DNA of 64,000 nucleotides, from positions 4,229,501 through 4,293,500 of the forward strand of contig NZ_CP125380.1 in NCBI RefSeq assembly GCF_034009455.1, in the 5' to 3' direction. The translations under genes were made by a program, and so were the position numbers. Below are positions 39,535-48,244 of the stretch, piece after piece. Within the stretch, counting starts at the first letter, position 1, and the number at the start of each line of letters is the position of its first letter. The notes beneath the pieces were generated by a model. The model did not search any database, was not told where the DNA came from, and saw nothing but the letters and a program-made list of their open reading frames with translations. This DNA comes from Pseudomonas sp. P5_109 (lineage in GTDB: Bacteria > Pseudomonadota > Gammaproteobacteria > Pseudomonadales > Pseudomonadaceae).

Positions 39535-40758
39535 ATGAAACTGCCGCATAAATTCGTCTTCGGCCTGAGTGTCCTGGCGCTGTCCATGAGTGCCATGGCC
39601 GCGGGTGCACACGCGCCGAAACCCGATCCGCTGCAAGGTGATGGCCGAGTCTCGGCGTTCTACACCTGGCAAGAGGTGATTCCTGCCACACCGGGCAAGC
39701 TTCTGCGCAGCGAGCCATTGGAAAAGACATTGAGCCTGCCCAACGCGGCAAGCGCCCAGCGGATTCTCTATAGCTCCACCGACGGCATTGATAACAAGAC
39801 CCCGATCGTGGTCTCCGGCACGTTGTTCCTGCCCAAGGGCAAGGCGCCCGCCGGTGGTTGGCCGGTCGCCAGCTGGGGGCACGGCACGGTCGGTGTCGCG
39901 GACGTTTGTGCGCCGTCCTGGCAAGGCCGGTCCTATCGCGACGTGCAGTACCTCAGCCGCTGGCTGGACGAAGGTTATGCCATTGTCGCCACCGATTATC
40001 AGGGCCTCGGCGTTCCCGGTGGCCACCCGTTGCTGAACAATCGCATGGCCGCCTACGGCATTCTCGATGCGGCCAAGGCCGTGGTCGCCGGTGTTCCGGG
40101 GCTGGCCAACAAGGTGTTGATCGTCGGTCAATCCCAGGGCGGTGCAGGTGCATTCGCCTCGGCGGCCTATGCCCCGACTTATGCGCCCGGCCTCGGCGTC
40201 AAAGGCAGCATCGGCACCGGCGTGATTTACACCGTGGGGGCGAAAAACGTCGGTGAACAGGACCCGGACAAAGTCGATGCCTCCCTCGCCTACGGCTTCT
40301 ACACCTTGCTGGCTGCCCAGCAGTACGACCCAAGCATCAACCCCAGGGATTTCTACACCGACAAGGCCCTGCCACTGTTCGAGCAGGCCCGCACCAGTTG
40401 CCTCGCGGCGCTGGTCAGCGACGTGATCGGTGTCGGCCTGACCCCGGCCAATGCGAAAAAAGACTACAAGGGCGACCAGCTTGCCCTGTGGCAGAAACAG
40501 GTGTCCTACCCGACGCTGAAACTGGCCCAGCCGATTTTCATCGGCACCGGTGCCGAAGACAAAACCCCGGCGGCCTCGACTCAAGTCGCGCTGATGCAGG
40601 ACGCCTGCAAAACCGGTTCGGTGGTCGAAGGCCATCTCTACAAAGGGCTGGGCCACAGCGAAACGGTCAACGCCTCGCTCAAGGACTCGGTGCCCTTCGC
40701 CCACAAGGTCATCAACGATCAGCCCATCAGCCCGATCTGCAGCCCCACTGTGCAGTGA
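39535..40758 (+). CDS. Secreted alpha/beta hydrolase, secretory-lipase type
   Basis: A 407-residue exported protein with a signal peptide ending 'MSAMA-AGAHAP'. 'WGHGTVGVADVCAPSW' carries the oxyanion strand, nucleophile Ser200 sits in 'VGQSQGGAGAF', and 'GLGHSETVNASL' near the C-terminus offers the catalytic His. The fold matches fungal/actinobacterial secretory lipases (LIP family). Its place between a sulfonate-binding protein and a sulfonate monooxygenase suggests that it releases a sulfur-containing acid or alcohol from an ester in the periplasm. ATG 39535 with AGGGAA before it is preferred to the ATG that overlaps the upstream stop. Confidence 0.78.
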   Translation: MKLPHKFVFGLSVLALSMSAMAAGAHAPKPDPLQGDGRVSAFYTWQEVIPATPGKLLRSEPLEKTLSLPNAASAQRILYSSTDGIDNKTPIVVSGTLFLPKGKAPAGGWPVASWGHGTVGVADVCAPSWQGRSYRDVQYLSRWLDEGYAIVATDYQGLGVPGGHPLLNNRMAAYGILDAAKAVVAGVPGLANKVLIVGQSQGGAGAFASAAYAPTYAPGLGVKGSIGTGVIYTVGAKNVGEQDPDKVDASLAYGFYTLLAAQQYDPSINPRDFYTDKALPLFEQARTSCLAALVSDVIGVGLTPANAKKDYKGDQLALWQKQVSYPTLKLAQPIFIGTGAEDKTPAASTQVALMQDACKTGSVVEGHLYKGLGHSETVNASLKDSVPFAHKVINDQPISPICSPTVQ

Positions 40759-40773
40759 GACGGAGCCCTCGAC

Positions 40774-41982
40774 ATGAGCATTGAATTTTTCACCCGTCTG
40801 CCTCTTCACGGCGAAACCCAGTTCCTCCCCGGCGACCCGCGCAACCGTGGCGACTGGCATCGCGGCGGCCCGAGTACCGGCGCGGTCTCGGCGTTCAGCG
40901 TCGGTGATCATTTCACCTATATCGATTATCTCGGGCAGATCGCCAAGGCCGCGGAGATCAACGGCTTCGGCGGCGCCCTGATGGTCAATGCGCCCTCGGG
41001 CGAAGAACCCTGGACCGTCTGCTCGCTGCTGGCCCGGGAAACCCGCACGCTGAAATTCGTCACGGCGTTCCAGCCCTATCACTACACGCCGTGGGTGGCG
41101 GTGCAGCAAGCCGCGACCTATCAGCGCGCCACTGGCAATCGCCTGGTCTGGAACATCATCAACGGCGGCTCGGATGCGATTCAGCGCCAGGTCGGTGACT
41201 TCAGCGACCACGATGAGCGCTATGAACGGGCCATCGAGTTCATGGACGTGGTCAAGGGCTATTGGCACAACGAGAACTTCCACTACGAGGGCAAGTTCTA
41301 CAAGGCCGAAGGCGGTGGTTTGCGCGGGCCATTGAAGAAGGCCGAGCTGCCGCTGATCTGCACCGCCGGTTCATCGATCCCGGCTCGGGAGTTCGCGGCC
41401 AAACACGCCGACTTCTACCTGATGCGCGCCGAGCATCCGGATGAAATTGCCGCGCTGATTGCCGATATTCGTGAACGAGCGCTGAAGTACGGGCGCACCG
41501 ACATTCGTTTTGGCTTGTCGATCGACGTCATCACCCGGGAGACCGAGGAACTGGCCCGCACCGAAGCCAAGCGTTTCTTCGACGAAGGCATCGCCAGGGG
41601 CGCGGTCAAGGCTGTGGCGGCGCATGCCGGTCTGCGCACCGCGCGCAAGCTCAGCTACGAAAACCAATTCGCGCAAAAGGCCGATACCCAGGGCTTCGAC
41701 GACTTCTTCATCCACCCCAACGTCTGGACCGGCTTCGGCTACATCGGCATTCCGCCCGGTTGCGCGCTGGTGGGCAGCTACGAAAATGTCGTGGCGCGAA
41801 TTCGCGAGTACAACGCCATCGGCATCGACCTGTTCTTCCTCGCCGGCTACCCGCACCTGGAAGAAGCCTATCGCCTGGGCGAACACATCCTCCCGCACTT
41901 TCGCACTGAGCGCGTCCAACTGAGTCGCCCGTCAGAAGCGCCGCTGGAATTGCGTTCCGCCAACGGCCCGGCCGGAGCCTGA
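40774..41982 (+). CDS. FMNH2-dependent LLM monooxygenase (SsuD-like), paralogue 1
   Basis: A 402-residue luciferase-like TIM barrel protein. 'VSAFSVGDHFTYIDYLGQIAKAAE', 'GNRLVWNIINGGSDAIQRQVGDF', 'HDERYERAIEFMDVVKGYW' and 'YEGKFYKAEGG' follow the alkanesulfonate monooxygenase pattern. Such enzymes use reduced FMN and oxygen to cleave a C-S bond and release sulfite and an aldehyde. No flavin reductase gene is in the window. It starts 15 bases after the lipase-like gene and ends four bases before the next, so the operon is tight. It is most similar in sequence to the partial gene at 63080. Confidence 0.85.
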   Translation: MSIEFFTRLPLHGETQFLPGDPRNRGDWHRGGPSTGAVSAFSVGDHFTYIDYLGQIAKAAEINGFGGALMVNAPSGEEPWTVCSLLARETRTLKFVTAFQPYHYTPWVAVQQAATYQRATGNRLVWNIINGGSDAIQRQVGDFSDHDERYERAIEFMDVVKGYWHNENFHYEGKFYKAEGGGLRGPLKKAELPLICTAGSSIPAREFAAKHADFYLMRAEHPDEIAALIADIRERALKYGRTDIRFGLSIDVITRETEELARTEAKRFFDEGIARGAVKAVAAHAGLRTARKLSYENQFAQKADTQGFDDFFIHPNVWTGFGYIGIPPGCALVGSYENVVARIREYNAIGIDLFFLAGYPHLEEAYRLGEHILPHFRTERVQLSRPSEAPLELRSANGPAGA

Positions 41983-41986
41983 TGCC

Positions 41987-43573
41987 ATGAGCGACGATCA
42001 CTCATTATTCAGCCGCCGGGATTTTCTCGGCCACAGCGCGCTGCTGGGCGGTGGGTTGCTGCTCGGTGGCGGACTGCTCACCGGCTGCGGTCCGAGCGAC
42101 GACAAACCGGCCGTGGCCGTCGCCACCGACGACAAGCCGCGTTACGGCGGACGTCTGCGCCTGGGCATTCTCGACGGTAACCAGAGCGGTAACCTCGACG
42201 CGCACAAGCCCATCGGCAGCGGCATCGTTCGCGGCTTTGCGCTGTACAGCAAGCTGTGGGAGTGGGACGAACAGATGCAGCCGCGCCTGGCCCTGGCCGA
42301 GTTCGCCGAACCCAACGCCGATGCCAGCAGTTGGACCCTGCGCCTGCGCCCGGACCTGGAGTTCCACCATGGCAAGACCATCGATGCCGATGACCTGATT
42401 TTCTCCATCCGCCGCCTCACCGACCCGCAGCTGGCCTCGCCCTATGCCGCGCTGTTGCACTGGGTAGACCGCGACAACCTGGTCAAGCTCGATTCACGCA
42501 CCGTGCGCCTGAACTTTCGTGAAGGCCGCAGCTACATGCCGCTGGCGGAGACCTGGGTCAACTTTGGCGGGATCGTACCGGTGGACTATCACCCGGTGTC
42601 CAACCCGGTGGGCGCCGGCCCCTACAAACTGAAAAGCTTCACTCCCGGCCAGCGTTCGCTGTTCACGCGGTTCGAGAACTACTACAAGGACGGCAAGCCC
42701 TACGCCGATGAGCTGGAAATCATCGACTTCAAGGATCAGGTTTCGCGCCTGGCGGCCCTGCGTTCCGGACAGATCGACATGGCCAACGTGATGCCCACCG
42801 AACAGCTGGAGGTACTGCAGCGCGATCCACGACTCAAAGTAGTCAAATCGGTGACCGGCAACTGGCTGTCGTTCGACATGAACCTCGACAAACCGCCATT
42901 CAACGACCCACGGGTACGCGAGGCATTCCGCCTGTTGGCCGACCGGGAGGAGCTGGTGCGCCGGGCGCTCAACGGTCAGGGCCGTGTGGCCAATGACCTG
43001 TACGCACCCAGCGACCCCACCTTCAACCACACCCTGGGGCCGCGCCCTCACGACCCGCAACGTGCGGCGCAACTGCTCAAGGAAGCCGGGCATGAAAACC
43101 TCGAACTGGAACTGGTGACGACCCCGGGGCCGGGGCTGACTTCGGCGCTGGTGCTGGCCGAACAGGCCAAGCGCATTGGCGTGACCCTCAAGGTCAAGCA
43201 GGTTGATCTGGCTACATTCCAGGGGCCGCAACGCAACGACTGGACGCTGAGCACCGGCGGCAGCATCGGCGCGCCATTCCTGGCCAGTGCGATTCACACC
43301 GACGCGCCGTTTGCCGTATCGAACAAGACCCATTTCAACGATCCGCAGTTCAGCGAATTGTTCCTGGCGGCCATGGCCCAGCCCGACCTGGAAAAGCGCA
43401 AGGCCCTGGTCCACCAGGTCCAGCAGATCCAGTACGAACGCGGCGGCATGTTGATCTGGGGTTACGCCGATCTGCTCGACAGCGTGGCCAACCGCGTCGG
43501 TGGCGCGGCGGCCGAAGAGTCGCTGTTCAGCACCTGGCGCTTTGAAAAGCTCTGGTTGAGAGACACGGCATAA
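41987..43573 (+). CDS. Tat-exported lipoprotein, peptide-type ABC binding protein, paralogue 1
   Basis: A 528-residue SBP_bac_5 family protein. The N-terminus has a twin-arginine motif (FSRRDFLGHS, 8-17) and a lipobox LLTGC, so it is exported folded and lipidated. 'SGNLDAHKPIGSGIVRGFALYSKLWEW' (split here as one region near residues 65-91) and 'FAEPNADASSWTLRLRPDLEFHHG' are nearly the same in the second binding protein at 51966. No permease lies beside it, so it probably feeds the Dpp-like importer at 48-52 kb. The ligand is unknown but likely an organosulfur compound. Confidence 0.85.
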   Translation: MSDDHSLFSRRDFLGHSALLGGGLLLGGGLLTGCGPSDDKPAVAVATDDKPRYGGRLRLGILDGNQSGNLDAHKPIGSGIVRGFALYSKLWEWDEQMQPRLALAEFAEPNADASSWTLRLRPDLEFHHGKTIDADDLIFSIRRLTDPQLASPYAALLHWVDRDNLVKLDSRTVRLNFREGRSYMPLAETWVNFGGIVPVDYHPVSNPVGAGPYKLKSFTPGQRSLFTRFENYYKDGKPYADELEIIDFKDQVSRLAALRSGQIDMANVMPTEQLEVLQRDPRLKVVKSVTGNWLSFDMNLDKPPFNDPRVREAFRLLADREELVRRALNGQGRVANDLYAPSDPTFNHTLGPRPHDPQRAAQLLKEAGHENLELELVTTPGPGLTSALVLAEQAKRIGVTLKVKQVDLATFQGPQRNDWTLSTGGSIGAPFLASAIHTDAPFAVSNKTHFNDPQFSELFLAAMAQPDLEKRKALVHQVQQIQYERGGMLIWGYADLLDSVANRVGGAAAEESLFSTWRFEKLWLRDTA

Positions 43574-43589
43574 CCAGACACCACTGACC

Positions 43590-43662
43590 TGTAGGAGCCG
43601 GCTTGCCGGCGATGGCAATGGTGGCCGTTACGACGCCATCGCCGGCAAGCCGGCTCCTACAA
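43590..43662. repeat. REPIN, class A
   Basis: TGTAGGAGCCGGCTTGCCGG and CCGGCAAGCCGGCTCCTACA form a compact inverted pair between the binding-protein gene and the TonB receptor gene. No separate promoter was seen. Confidence 0.88.
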
Positions 43663-43714
43663 GGTGCTGCGTGTTTACGCAATTCAATGAATTTATCTTT
43701 CGAGGCACATTTTC

Positions 43715-46297
43715 ATGCCCTCTATCGGCTTCGTTCGTCCTGCTTCTGGCCACGCTCTGGCATTGGTCTTCGTTTCTACCCTGTCGACAGCAACATTTGC
43801 CGCCGACACTCAACTGCAAACCGTCACGGTTCAGGCCAGCGCCAGTGATTCCGACGATGACGCCCTGCCCACCCGGCCGGAGTCTTCGATCTACGGAGGC
43901 ATCGAAACCAAGGTGCTCGACACCCCGCGCTCGATCTCTCAGATCAATGCCGAACAGCTGGCCGACGACCCGATCCGCAGTGCCGACGATCTGGTCAAAT
44001 ACGCACCCGGTATCACTCGCGGTGGCGGCCAGAACGCCGCGATCGCGCCGCAATTTCGCGCCCAGGGCTCTGAAGTATTCCAGGACGGTCAGCGGGCTTA
44101 TGGTGTGCGGCACCCGGCCAACTTCAACGCCTATGAAGGCGCCGACATTGTCGCCGGTCCGTCCTCGGTGACCTACGGCTCGGTGTCGGGCAGTGGCGGT
44201 TACGTCAATTACCTGAGCAAAAAGCCGAACTTCAATGAATTCAAGACCAGGCTCAGCGGCGAGGTGGGCAGTTGGGTGCCTGACGGTGAATCCCGCGACG
44301 CGACAAAATTCAGCGTCGACAACACCGGGCCACTGAGTGACAACCTGGCTTACCGGATCAGCATCACCAAACAACGTCAGGAAGACTTCTACGACAACGT
44401 CGACAACAACTTCGACGCGTTCTACGGCGCCTTGGCCTGGCGCAATGACAGCGTGCGCGTCGACTGGAATGCCAGTTACGACGACTACTACGACTACAAC
44501 ATCACCCACGGCTGGAACCGCGCCAACCAGGAACTGGTGGACAGCGGCAAGTATTACGCCGGACGGGCCACGCCGATCATCCAGAACGGCAACACGCTGT
44601 GGTCGCCGGTGCTGGCCTCCGGCGCGGCCGATGCGCCGACCCTGGGCTGGGTCAAACGCCAACGTAATGCCCAAGGGAAATACAGCGTGGTCGACGGCAG
44701 TTTCCAGACCACCTCCCCCAACACCCGCAGCAACCCTGGCAGCCTGCGTGGCTGGGTCTACGACCCGTCGCTCGCCGGCAACGGCCTGACCTCCCTGTCG
44801 TCACAAACCGGCCAGCGCGATGAGGATGAAAACACTTCGCGACGCTTCACCACGCAACTGCGAGTGGAGGCTGATCTGACGCCGACCATCACCCTGGCCA
44901 ACAACACGTTTTACCAGCGCTCGCGGGACATGACCGACGCCGTTGGGTCTTTCCAGGTGCAGTCCAAGGACAATATTTTCGATAACCGCTTCGAGTTTCG
45001 CTCGCGCAACGAAACGCAGCTGGGCGGCCTGACCCTGCGTGATGACAGCAACACAGGGCTGATCTACCGCCGCGAGCTCAACCAGTCGATCGCCGCCAAT
45101 AACAGTTTCGGCTCAACCATCAATGCCTATGACCTGACCCAGGACCCTTCGGGCAAGAACCCGGGGAGCCTTCTGGGGCTGACCGGCTCCAACCCGGCCG
45201 GCGGCAACGGTGCCTGGATCGGCCAGGCTGGCGTACCACAGTTTTCCAACCTCTACGGCTGGCTGAACCTGCCGCCGATGTACCCGGCCGGCCATGGCTT
45301 GTACGCAGAGTCCGTCGCGCCCTACACCGCTGAAAGTACCTGGACCACCCAGACATTGTTCACCCAGCACAACCTGCGATGGGGTGAGCGTGTCGGCCTG
45401 AACATCGGCGCGAGCCGCAGCTGGATCGATGCCGAAATCGATAACCCGTTCGTGCTCGCCGGTGGCAATCCGCGCAAGGACAGTGACAACTACCGACTGT
45501 TTGCCTTTCAGGTCAGCCCCTACATCAAGCCGACCGAAAACAGCACGCTGTACTACACCTTCGATCGCTCCCTGGCCGTCAACACCGGGTTCTTCTCCAA
45601 TGGCCTTGGCTGGGGCAGCGGCGCGGGCGCGAATTTGCTCAATCCGTTGGCGTTCGAAAGCCTGAGTGTCTTGCACGAAGTCGGGTTGAAAGTCGAAGCC
45701 GTGCCCAACGAGTTGTTCATGAGCCTGGCAGCGTTCAAGCAGGAGCGGGATCAATCACCCGACAGCAACAACAACATCGCGCGACTGGTGATCAAGGGCG
45801 TGGAGTCGACCATTCGCTACCAGCCTGACGATCACCTGCGCACGGCGTTGAACCTTACGAAACTCACCGCCTACAACGAGTTCGCCTCCCAGGCCGGTTT
45901 TGCCTCGGCCGGCTTCATCCCCGACAACGGCACGGTGTTTGGGGACAACAACAGCCTCAACCAGCGGCCTTCGGGGCGTTTTGATGCGGTGCAGATTCCC
46001 GAATACACCGCCAGCGGCTACGTCGACTATCGCTTCGATTCAGGCTTTGGTGCCGAGCTGTCCGGGTGGTGGACCAGTAGCTGGTACCTGAACCTGAGCA
46101 AGACCGTGAAGGTCCCGGACGAGTACAACCTCGACCTCGCGGTTTACTACCGCCAGCCGCAGTGGAGCACCACCTTGCGCGTGCTCAACCTGACCAACGA
46201 ACTGAATTTCGTCAGTGGCCTGGCCGGCTCCACCAACACCTTCCTGCAACCCATGCCCGGCCGCACGTTGCTGACCCAGGTCGATTACCAGTTCTAA
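43715..46297 (+). CDS. TonB-dependent outer-membrane receptor
   Basis: An 860-residue protein. A signal peptide ends 'ATFA-ADTQ', followed by 'LQTVTVQASA' (TonB-box region) and the plug domain ('TPRSISQINAEQLADDPIRS', 'YEGADIVAGPSSVTYG', 'GGYVNYLSKKP', about residues 60-190). A long 22-strand barrel closes with 'TLLTQVDYQF'. It is annotated by family as a siderophore receptor, but it is flanked by sulfonate monooxygenases. Like SftP of P. putida, it may import a sulfate ester or other organosulfur molecule. It lies in the operon that starts at 38447 and is followed 40 bases later by an LLM gene. Confidence 0.87.
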   Translation: MPSIGFVRPASGHALALVFVSTLSTATFAADTQLQTVTVQASASDSDDDALPTRPESSIYGGIETKVLDTPRSISQINAEQLADDPIRSADDLVKYAPGITRGGGQNAAIAPQFRAQGSEVFQDGQRAYGVRHPANFNAYEGADIVAGPSSVTYGSVSGSGGYVNYLSKKPNFNEFKTRLSGEVGSWVPDGESRDATKFSVDNTGPLSDNLAYRISITKQRQEDFYDNVDNNFDAFYGALAWRNDSVRVDWNASYDDYYDYNITHGWNRANQELVDSGKYYAGRATPIIQNGNTLWSPVLASGAADAPTLGWVKRQRNAQGKYSVVDGSFQTTSPNTRSNPGSLRGWVYDPSLAGNGLTSLSSQTGQRDEDENTSRRFTTQLRVEADLTPTITLANNTFYQRSRDMTDAVGSFQVQSKDNIFDNRFEFRSRNETQLGGLTLRDDSNTGLIYRRELNQSIAANNSFGSTINAYDLTQDPSGKNPGSLLGLTGSNPAGGNGAWIGQAGVPQFSNLYGWLNLPPMYPAGHGLYAESVAPYTAESTWTTQTLFTQHNLRWGERVGLNIGASRSWIDAEIDNPFVLAGGNPRKDSDNYRLFAFQVSPYIKPTENSTLYYTFDRSLAVNTGFFSNGLGWGSGAGANLLNPLAFESLSVLHEVGLKVEAVPNELFMSLAAFKQERDQSPDSNNNIARLVIKGVESTIRYQPDDHLRTALNLTKLTAYNEFASQAGFASAGFIPDNGTVFGDNNSLNQRPSGRFDAVQIPEYTASGYVDYRFDSGFGAELSGWWTSSWYLNLSKTVKVPDEYNLDLAVYYRQPQWSTTLRVLNLTNELNFVSGLAGSTNTFLQPMPGRTLLTQVDYQF

Positions 46298-46337
46298 GCC
46301 AGCGGCCTGCCCGCTTACCGCAATCAGGAGTGTTCCC

Positions 46338-47423
46338 ATGTCCATTGAATTCGTCGGCATGATCTTCCCCCGCCAGTGGTCCGAGACCCGAGGTGTTCGC
46401 AGCCCGGATTTCGATCTGGAGTTTATCCGCCATCACGCCCGGGCCCACGAGCACGCCGGCTTCGACCGGGTGCTGATCGCCAGCGGCCCGGGCAGCGCGG
46501 ATAGTTTGCAGATCGCCGCCTACGCCGCCGCGCACACCGAACGCCTGGGGTTCATGATCGCCCACCGCCCGGCCCTCACCTCCCCGACCGTCGCCGCCAG
46601 GGCCTTTGCGACACTGGATCACACCACGGGCGGCGGACGGATTCGCCTGCATGCCATTACCGGCATCACCGCCGAACCCCAGGAAGGCGACTTCCTGCTG
46701 GACAAGACAGAGCGCTACAAACGTACCGATGAGTACCTGGAAATCGTCCGGCGCACCTGGACCGCGGAAGAACCATTCGACTTCGAAGGGCAGTACTTCA
46801 ACATCAAGGGTGCCTTCTCGCCGGTCAAGCCGTTGCAGCAGCCGCACATTCCGATCTCCTTCGGCGGGTCTTCGGATATCGCCTATCAGATCGCGGTCAA
46901 GCACGCGGACCTGTATGCCTTGTGGGGTGAGCCTTTGAGCGGTGTCGCCGAGCAGATCGGCAAACTGCGCGCAGCCGCCAGCGCGGCGGGCGTGGAGGCG
47001 CCGAGGGTCAGCCTGTCCGTGCGCTTGATCCTGGGCGCGACCGAGGAACTGGCGTGGCAACGGGCGCAACAGATCCTCGATCAGATCAAGGCCAACCCAC
47101 AGTTTGCCGCCGGCAGCCCCTGGCAAAAACGCATCAAGGGCACCGGCTCCGAACGCTTGCTTGCCGCCGCCGCGGCGGGTGATCGTCATGACCGTGCGCT
47201 ATGGATGCCCACCGCCACCGCCGTCGGTGCCTACGGCGACACCACCGCCCTGGTCGGCACCCCGGAAACCGTGGCTCAGGCCTTGCTCGACTACGTCGAC
47301 CTGGGAGTGACCACATTTCTCAACCGTGGCTACGATCCGCTGTACGACACGGTTGATTACGGGCGCTGGATCATCCCGGCGGTGCGCGAAGAGGCACGCC
47401 GTCGAAAGGCGCGTGTGGCATAA
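46338..47423 (+). CDS. LLM flavin monooxygenase (SsuD-like), paralogue 2
   Basis: A 361-residue luciferase-like protein, shorter than its three relatives here. 'EHAGFDRVLIASGPGSADSL', 'RPALTSPTVAARAFATLDH', 'GGGRIRLHAITGITAEPQEG' and 'YKRTDEYLEIVRRTW' match SsuD, including the closing 'TTFLNRGYDPLYDTVDYG'. The expected reaction is FMNH2- and O2-dependent desulfonation. AGGAGTGTTCCC sets the start. It is the last gene of the plus-strand operon; REPIN and RAYT sequences follow. Confidence 0.86.
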   Translation: MSIEFVGMIFPRQWSETRGVRSPDFDLEFIRHHARAHEHAGFDRVLIASGPGSADSLQIAAYAAAHTERLGFMIAHRPALTSPTVAARAFATLDHTTGGGRIRLHAITGITAEPQEGDFLLDKTERYKRTDEYLEIVRRTWTAEEPFDFEGQYFNIKGAFSPVKPLQQPHIPISFGGSSDIAYQIAVKHADLYALWGEPLSGVAEQIGKLRAAASAAGVEAPRVSLSVRLILGATEELAWQRAQQILDQIKANPQFAAGSPWQKRIKGTGSERLLAAAAAGDRHDRALWMPTATAVGAYGDTTALVGTPETVAQALLDYVDLGVTTFLNRGYDPLYDTVDYGRWIIPAVREEARRRKARVA

Positions 47424-47446
47424 GTACGATGCAATATTGACCAACG

Positions 47447-47538
47447 CCATCGCCAGCAAGCCGGCTCCTACGGGTTCGGGTGTGCCAACATAATATCGGC
47501 TCACCCACGATCTGTAGGAGCCGGCTTGCTGGCGATGG
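47447..47538. repeat. REPIN flanking the RAYT gene, left copy
   Basis: A 92-base inverted pair (CCATCGCCAGCAAGCCGGCT ... AGCCGGCTTGCTGGCGATGG). It matches the right copy at 48113 with one difference (GGCTCACCC versus GGCACACCC). Confidence 0.92.
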
Positions 47539-47556
47539 CGTCACAACGGCCACCAC

Positions 47557-48015
47557 CTACAGCCATTTGGCATCCCACAAAGAATAATCGTGCACGCGCC
47601 TCACCAAGCCCGCACGTAACGGATTGGCAACGATGTATCGGGCCACAGCCTGTAAATCCTCTTCCCGTCGAATTGCACGGTCGTGAAAACCTCTCTGCCA
47701 TACCGGTCCCCTACGGTTCAAAGACGCATTTGTCACCTGGGCGCTGCGGGATTTGGTGGCGAGCATCAGCGCCGGTAACGTGCTGTTCTTCAGTTCGACC
47801 AGCCAATGGAAATGGTCGGGCATTACCACCCAAGCGAGTGAGTCGGCCCATTCTTCTGTCTGGGCCTGGCGAAATTGATCCACCACCAGGCGCCCCACGC
47901 GCCAATCGGCAAATAGCGGATCACGGTGATGAGTGACGGCAGTGAGCAAATAGATTTGCCCGGATTGGGAATAACGTCCGGTGCGAAGCCGATTGGCGTG
48001 AGGAAGATCAGGCAA
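47557..48015 (-). CDS. REP-associated tyrosine transposase (RAYT)
   Basis: A protein of about 152 residues of the Y1 transposase (IS200/IS605) fold. 'WVVMPDHFHWLVE' provides the HUH metal motif (His68, His70), and Tyr127 in 'AVARYIVANPLRAGLV' is the likely nucleophile with the NPxRAGL signature of RAYTs. RAYTs nick single-stranded REP DNA and are credited with spreading REPINs. The TTG start at 48015 is preferred because AGGAGG lies eight bases upstream; a GTG at 48048 extends the frame by 11 codons. Near-identical REPINs bracket the gene. Confidence 0.88.
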   Translation of the reverse strand: MPDLPHANRLRTGRYSQSGQIYLLTAVTHHRDPLFADWRVGRLVVDQFRQAQTEEWADSLAWVVMPDHFHWLVELKNSTLPALMLATKSRSAQVTNASLNRRGPVWQRGFHDRAIRREEDLQAVARYIVANPLRAGLVRRVHDYSLWDAKWL

Positions 48016-48112
48016 TCCATTGCCCTCCTGTGTTCGAGACAAAAACACAAGGCTAGTGCGCCAGAATCAGGAACGTCGTCAAAGTCTGGTTCTGGATGTG
48101 ACAGTACGACCG

Positions 48113-48204
48113 CCATCGCCAGCAAGCCGGCTCCTACGGGTTCGGGTGTGCCAACATAATATCGGCACACCCACGATCTGTAGGAGCCGGCTTGCTGGCG
48201 ATGG
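48113..48204. repeat. REPIN flanking the RAYT gene, right copy
   Basis: A 92-base inverted pair with one mismatch to the left copy at 47447. Together with the RAYT gene this forms a REP-RAYT-REP unit. Confidence 0.92.
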
Positions 48205-48244
48205 CGGCATGACGTTCACCGCCGAATCGCTGACAAACCAGCAC

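Noticed and set aside
39478..41283. 601-codon open frame on the minus strand
   Set aside because: It is antisense to the lipase-like and LLM genes and has no recognisable domain.
43715..46297. Ferric siderophore uptake locus
   Set aside because: No siderophore synthesis, Fur-type or iron-reductase genes lie near, and every neighbour is sulfur-related. Iron uptake cannot be excluded but is not supported.
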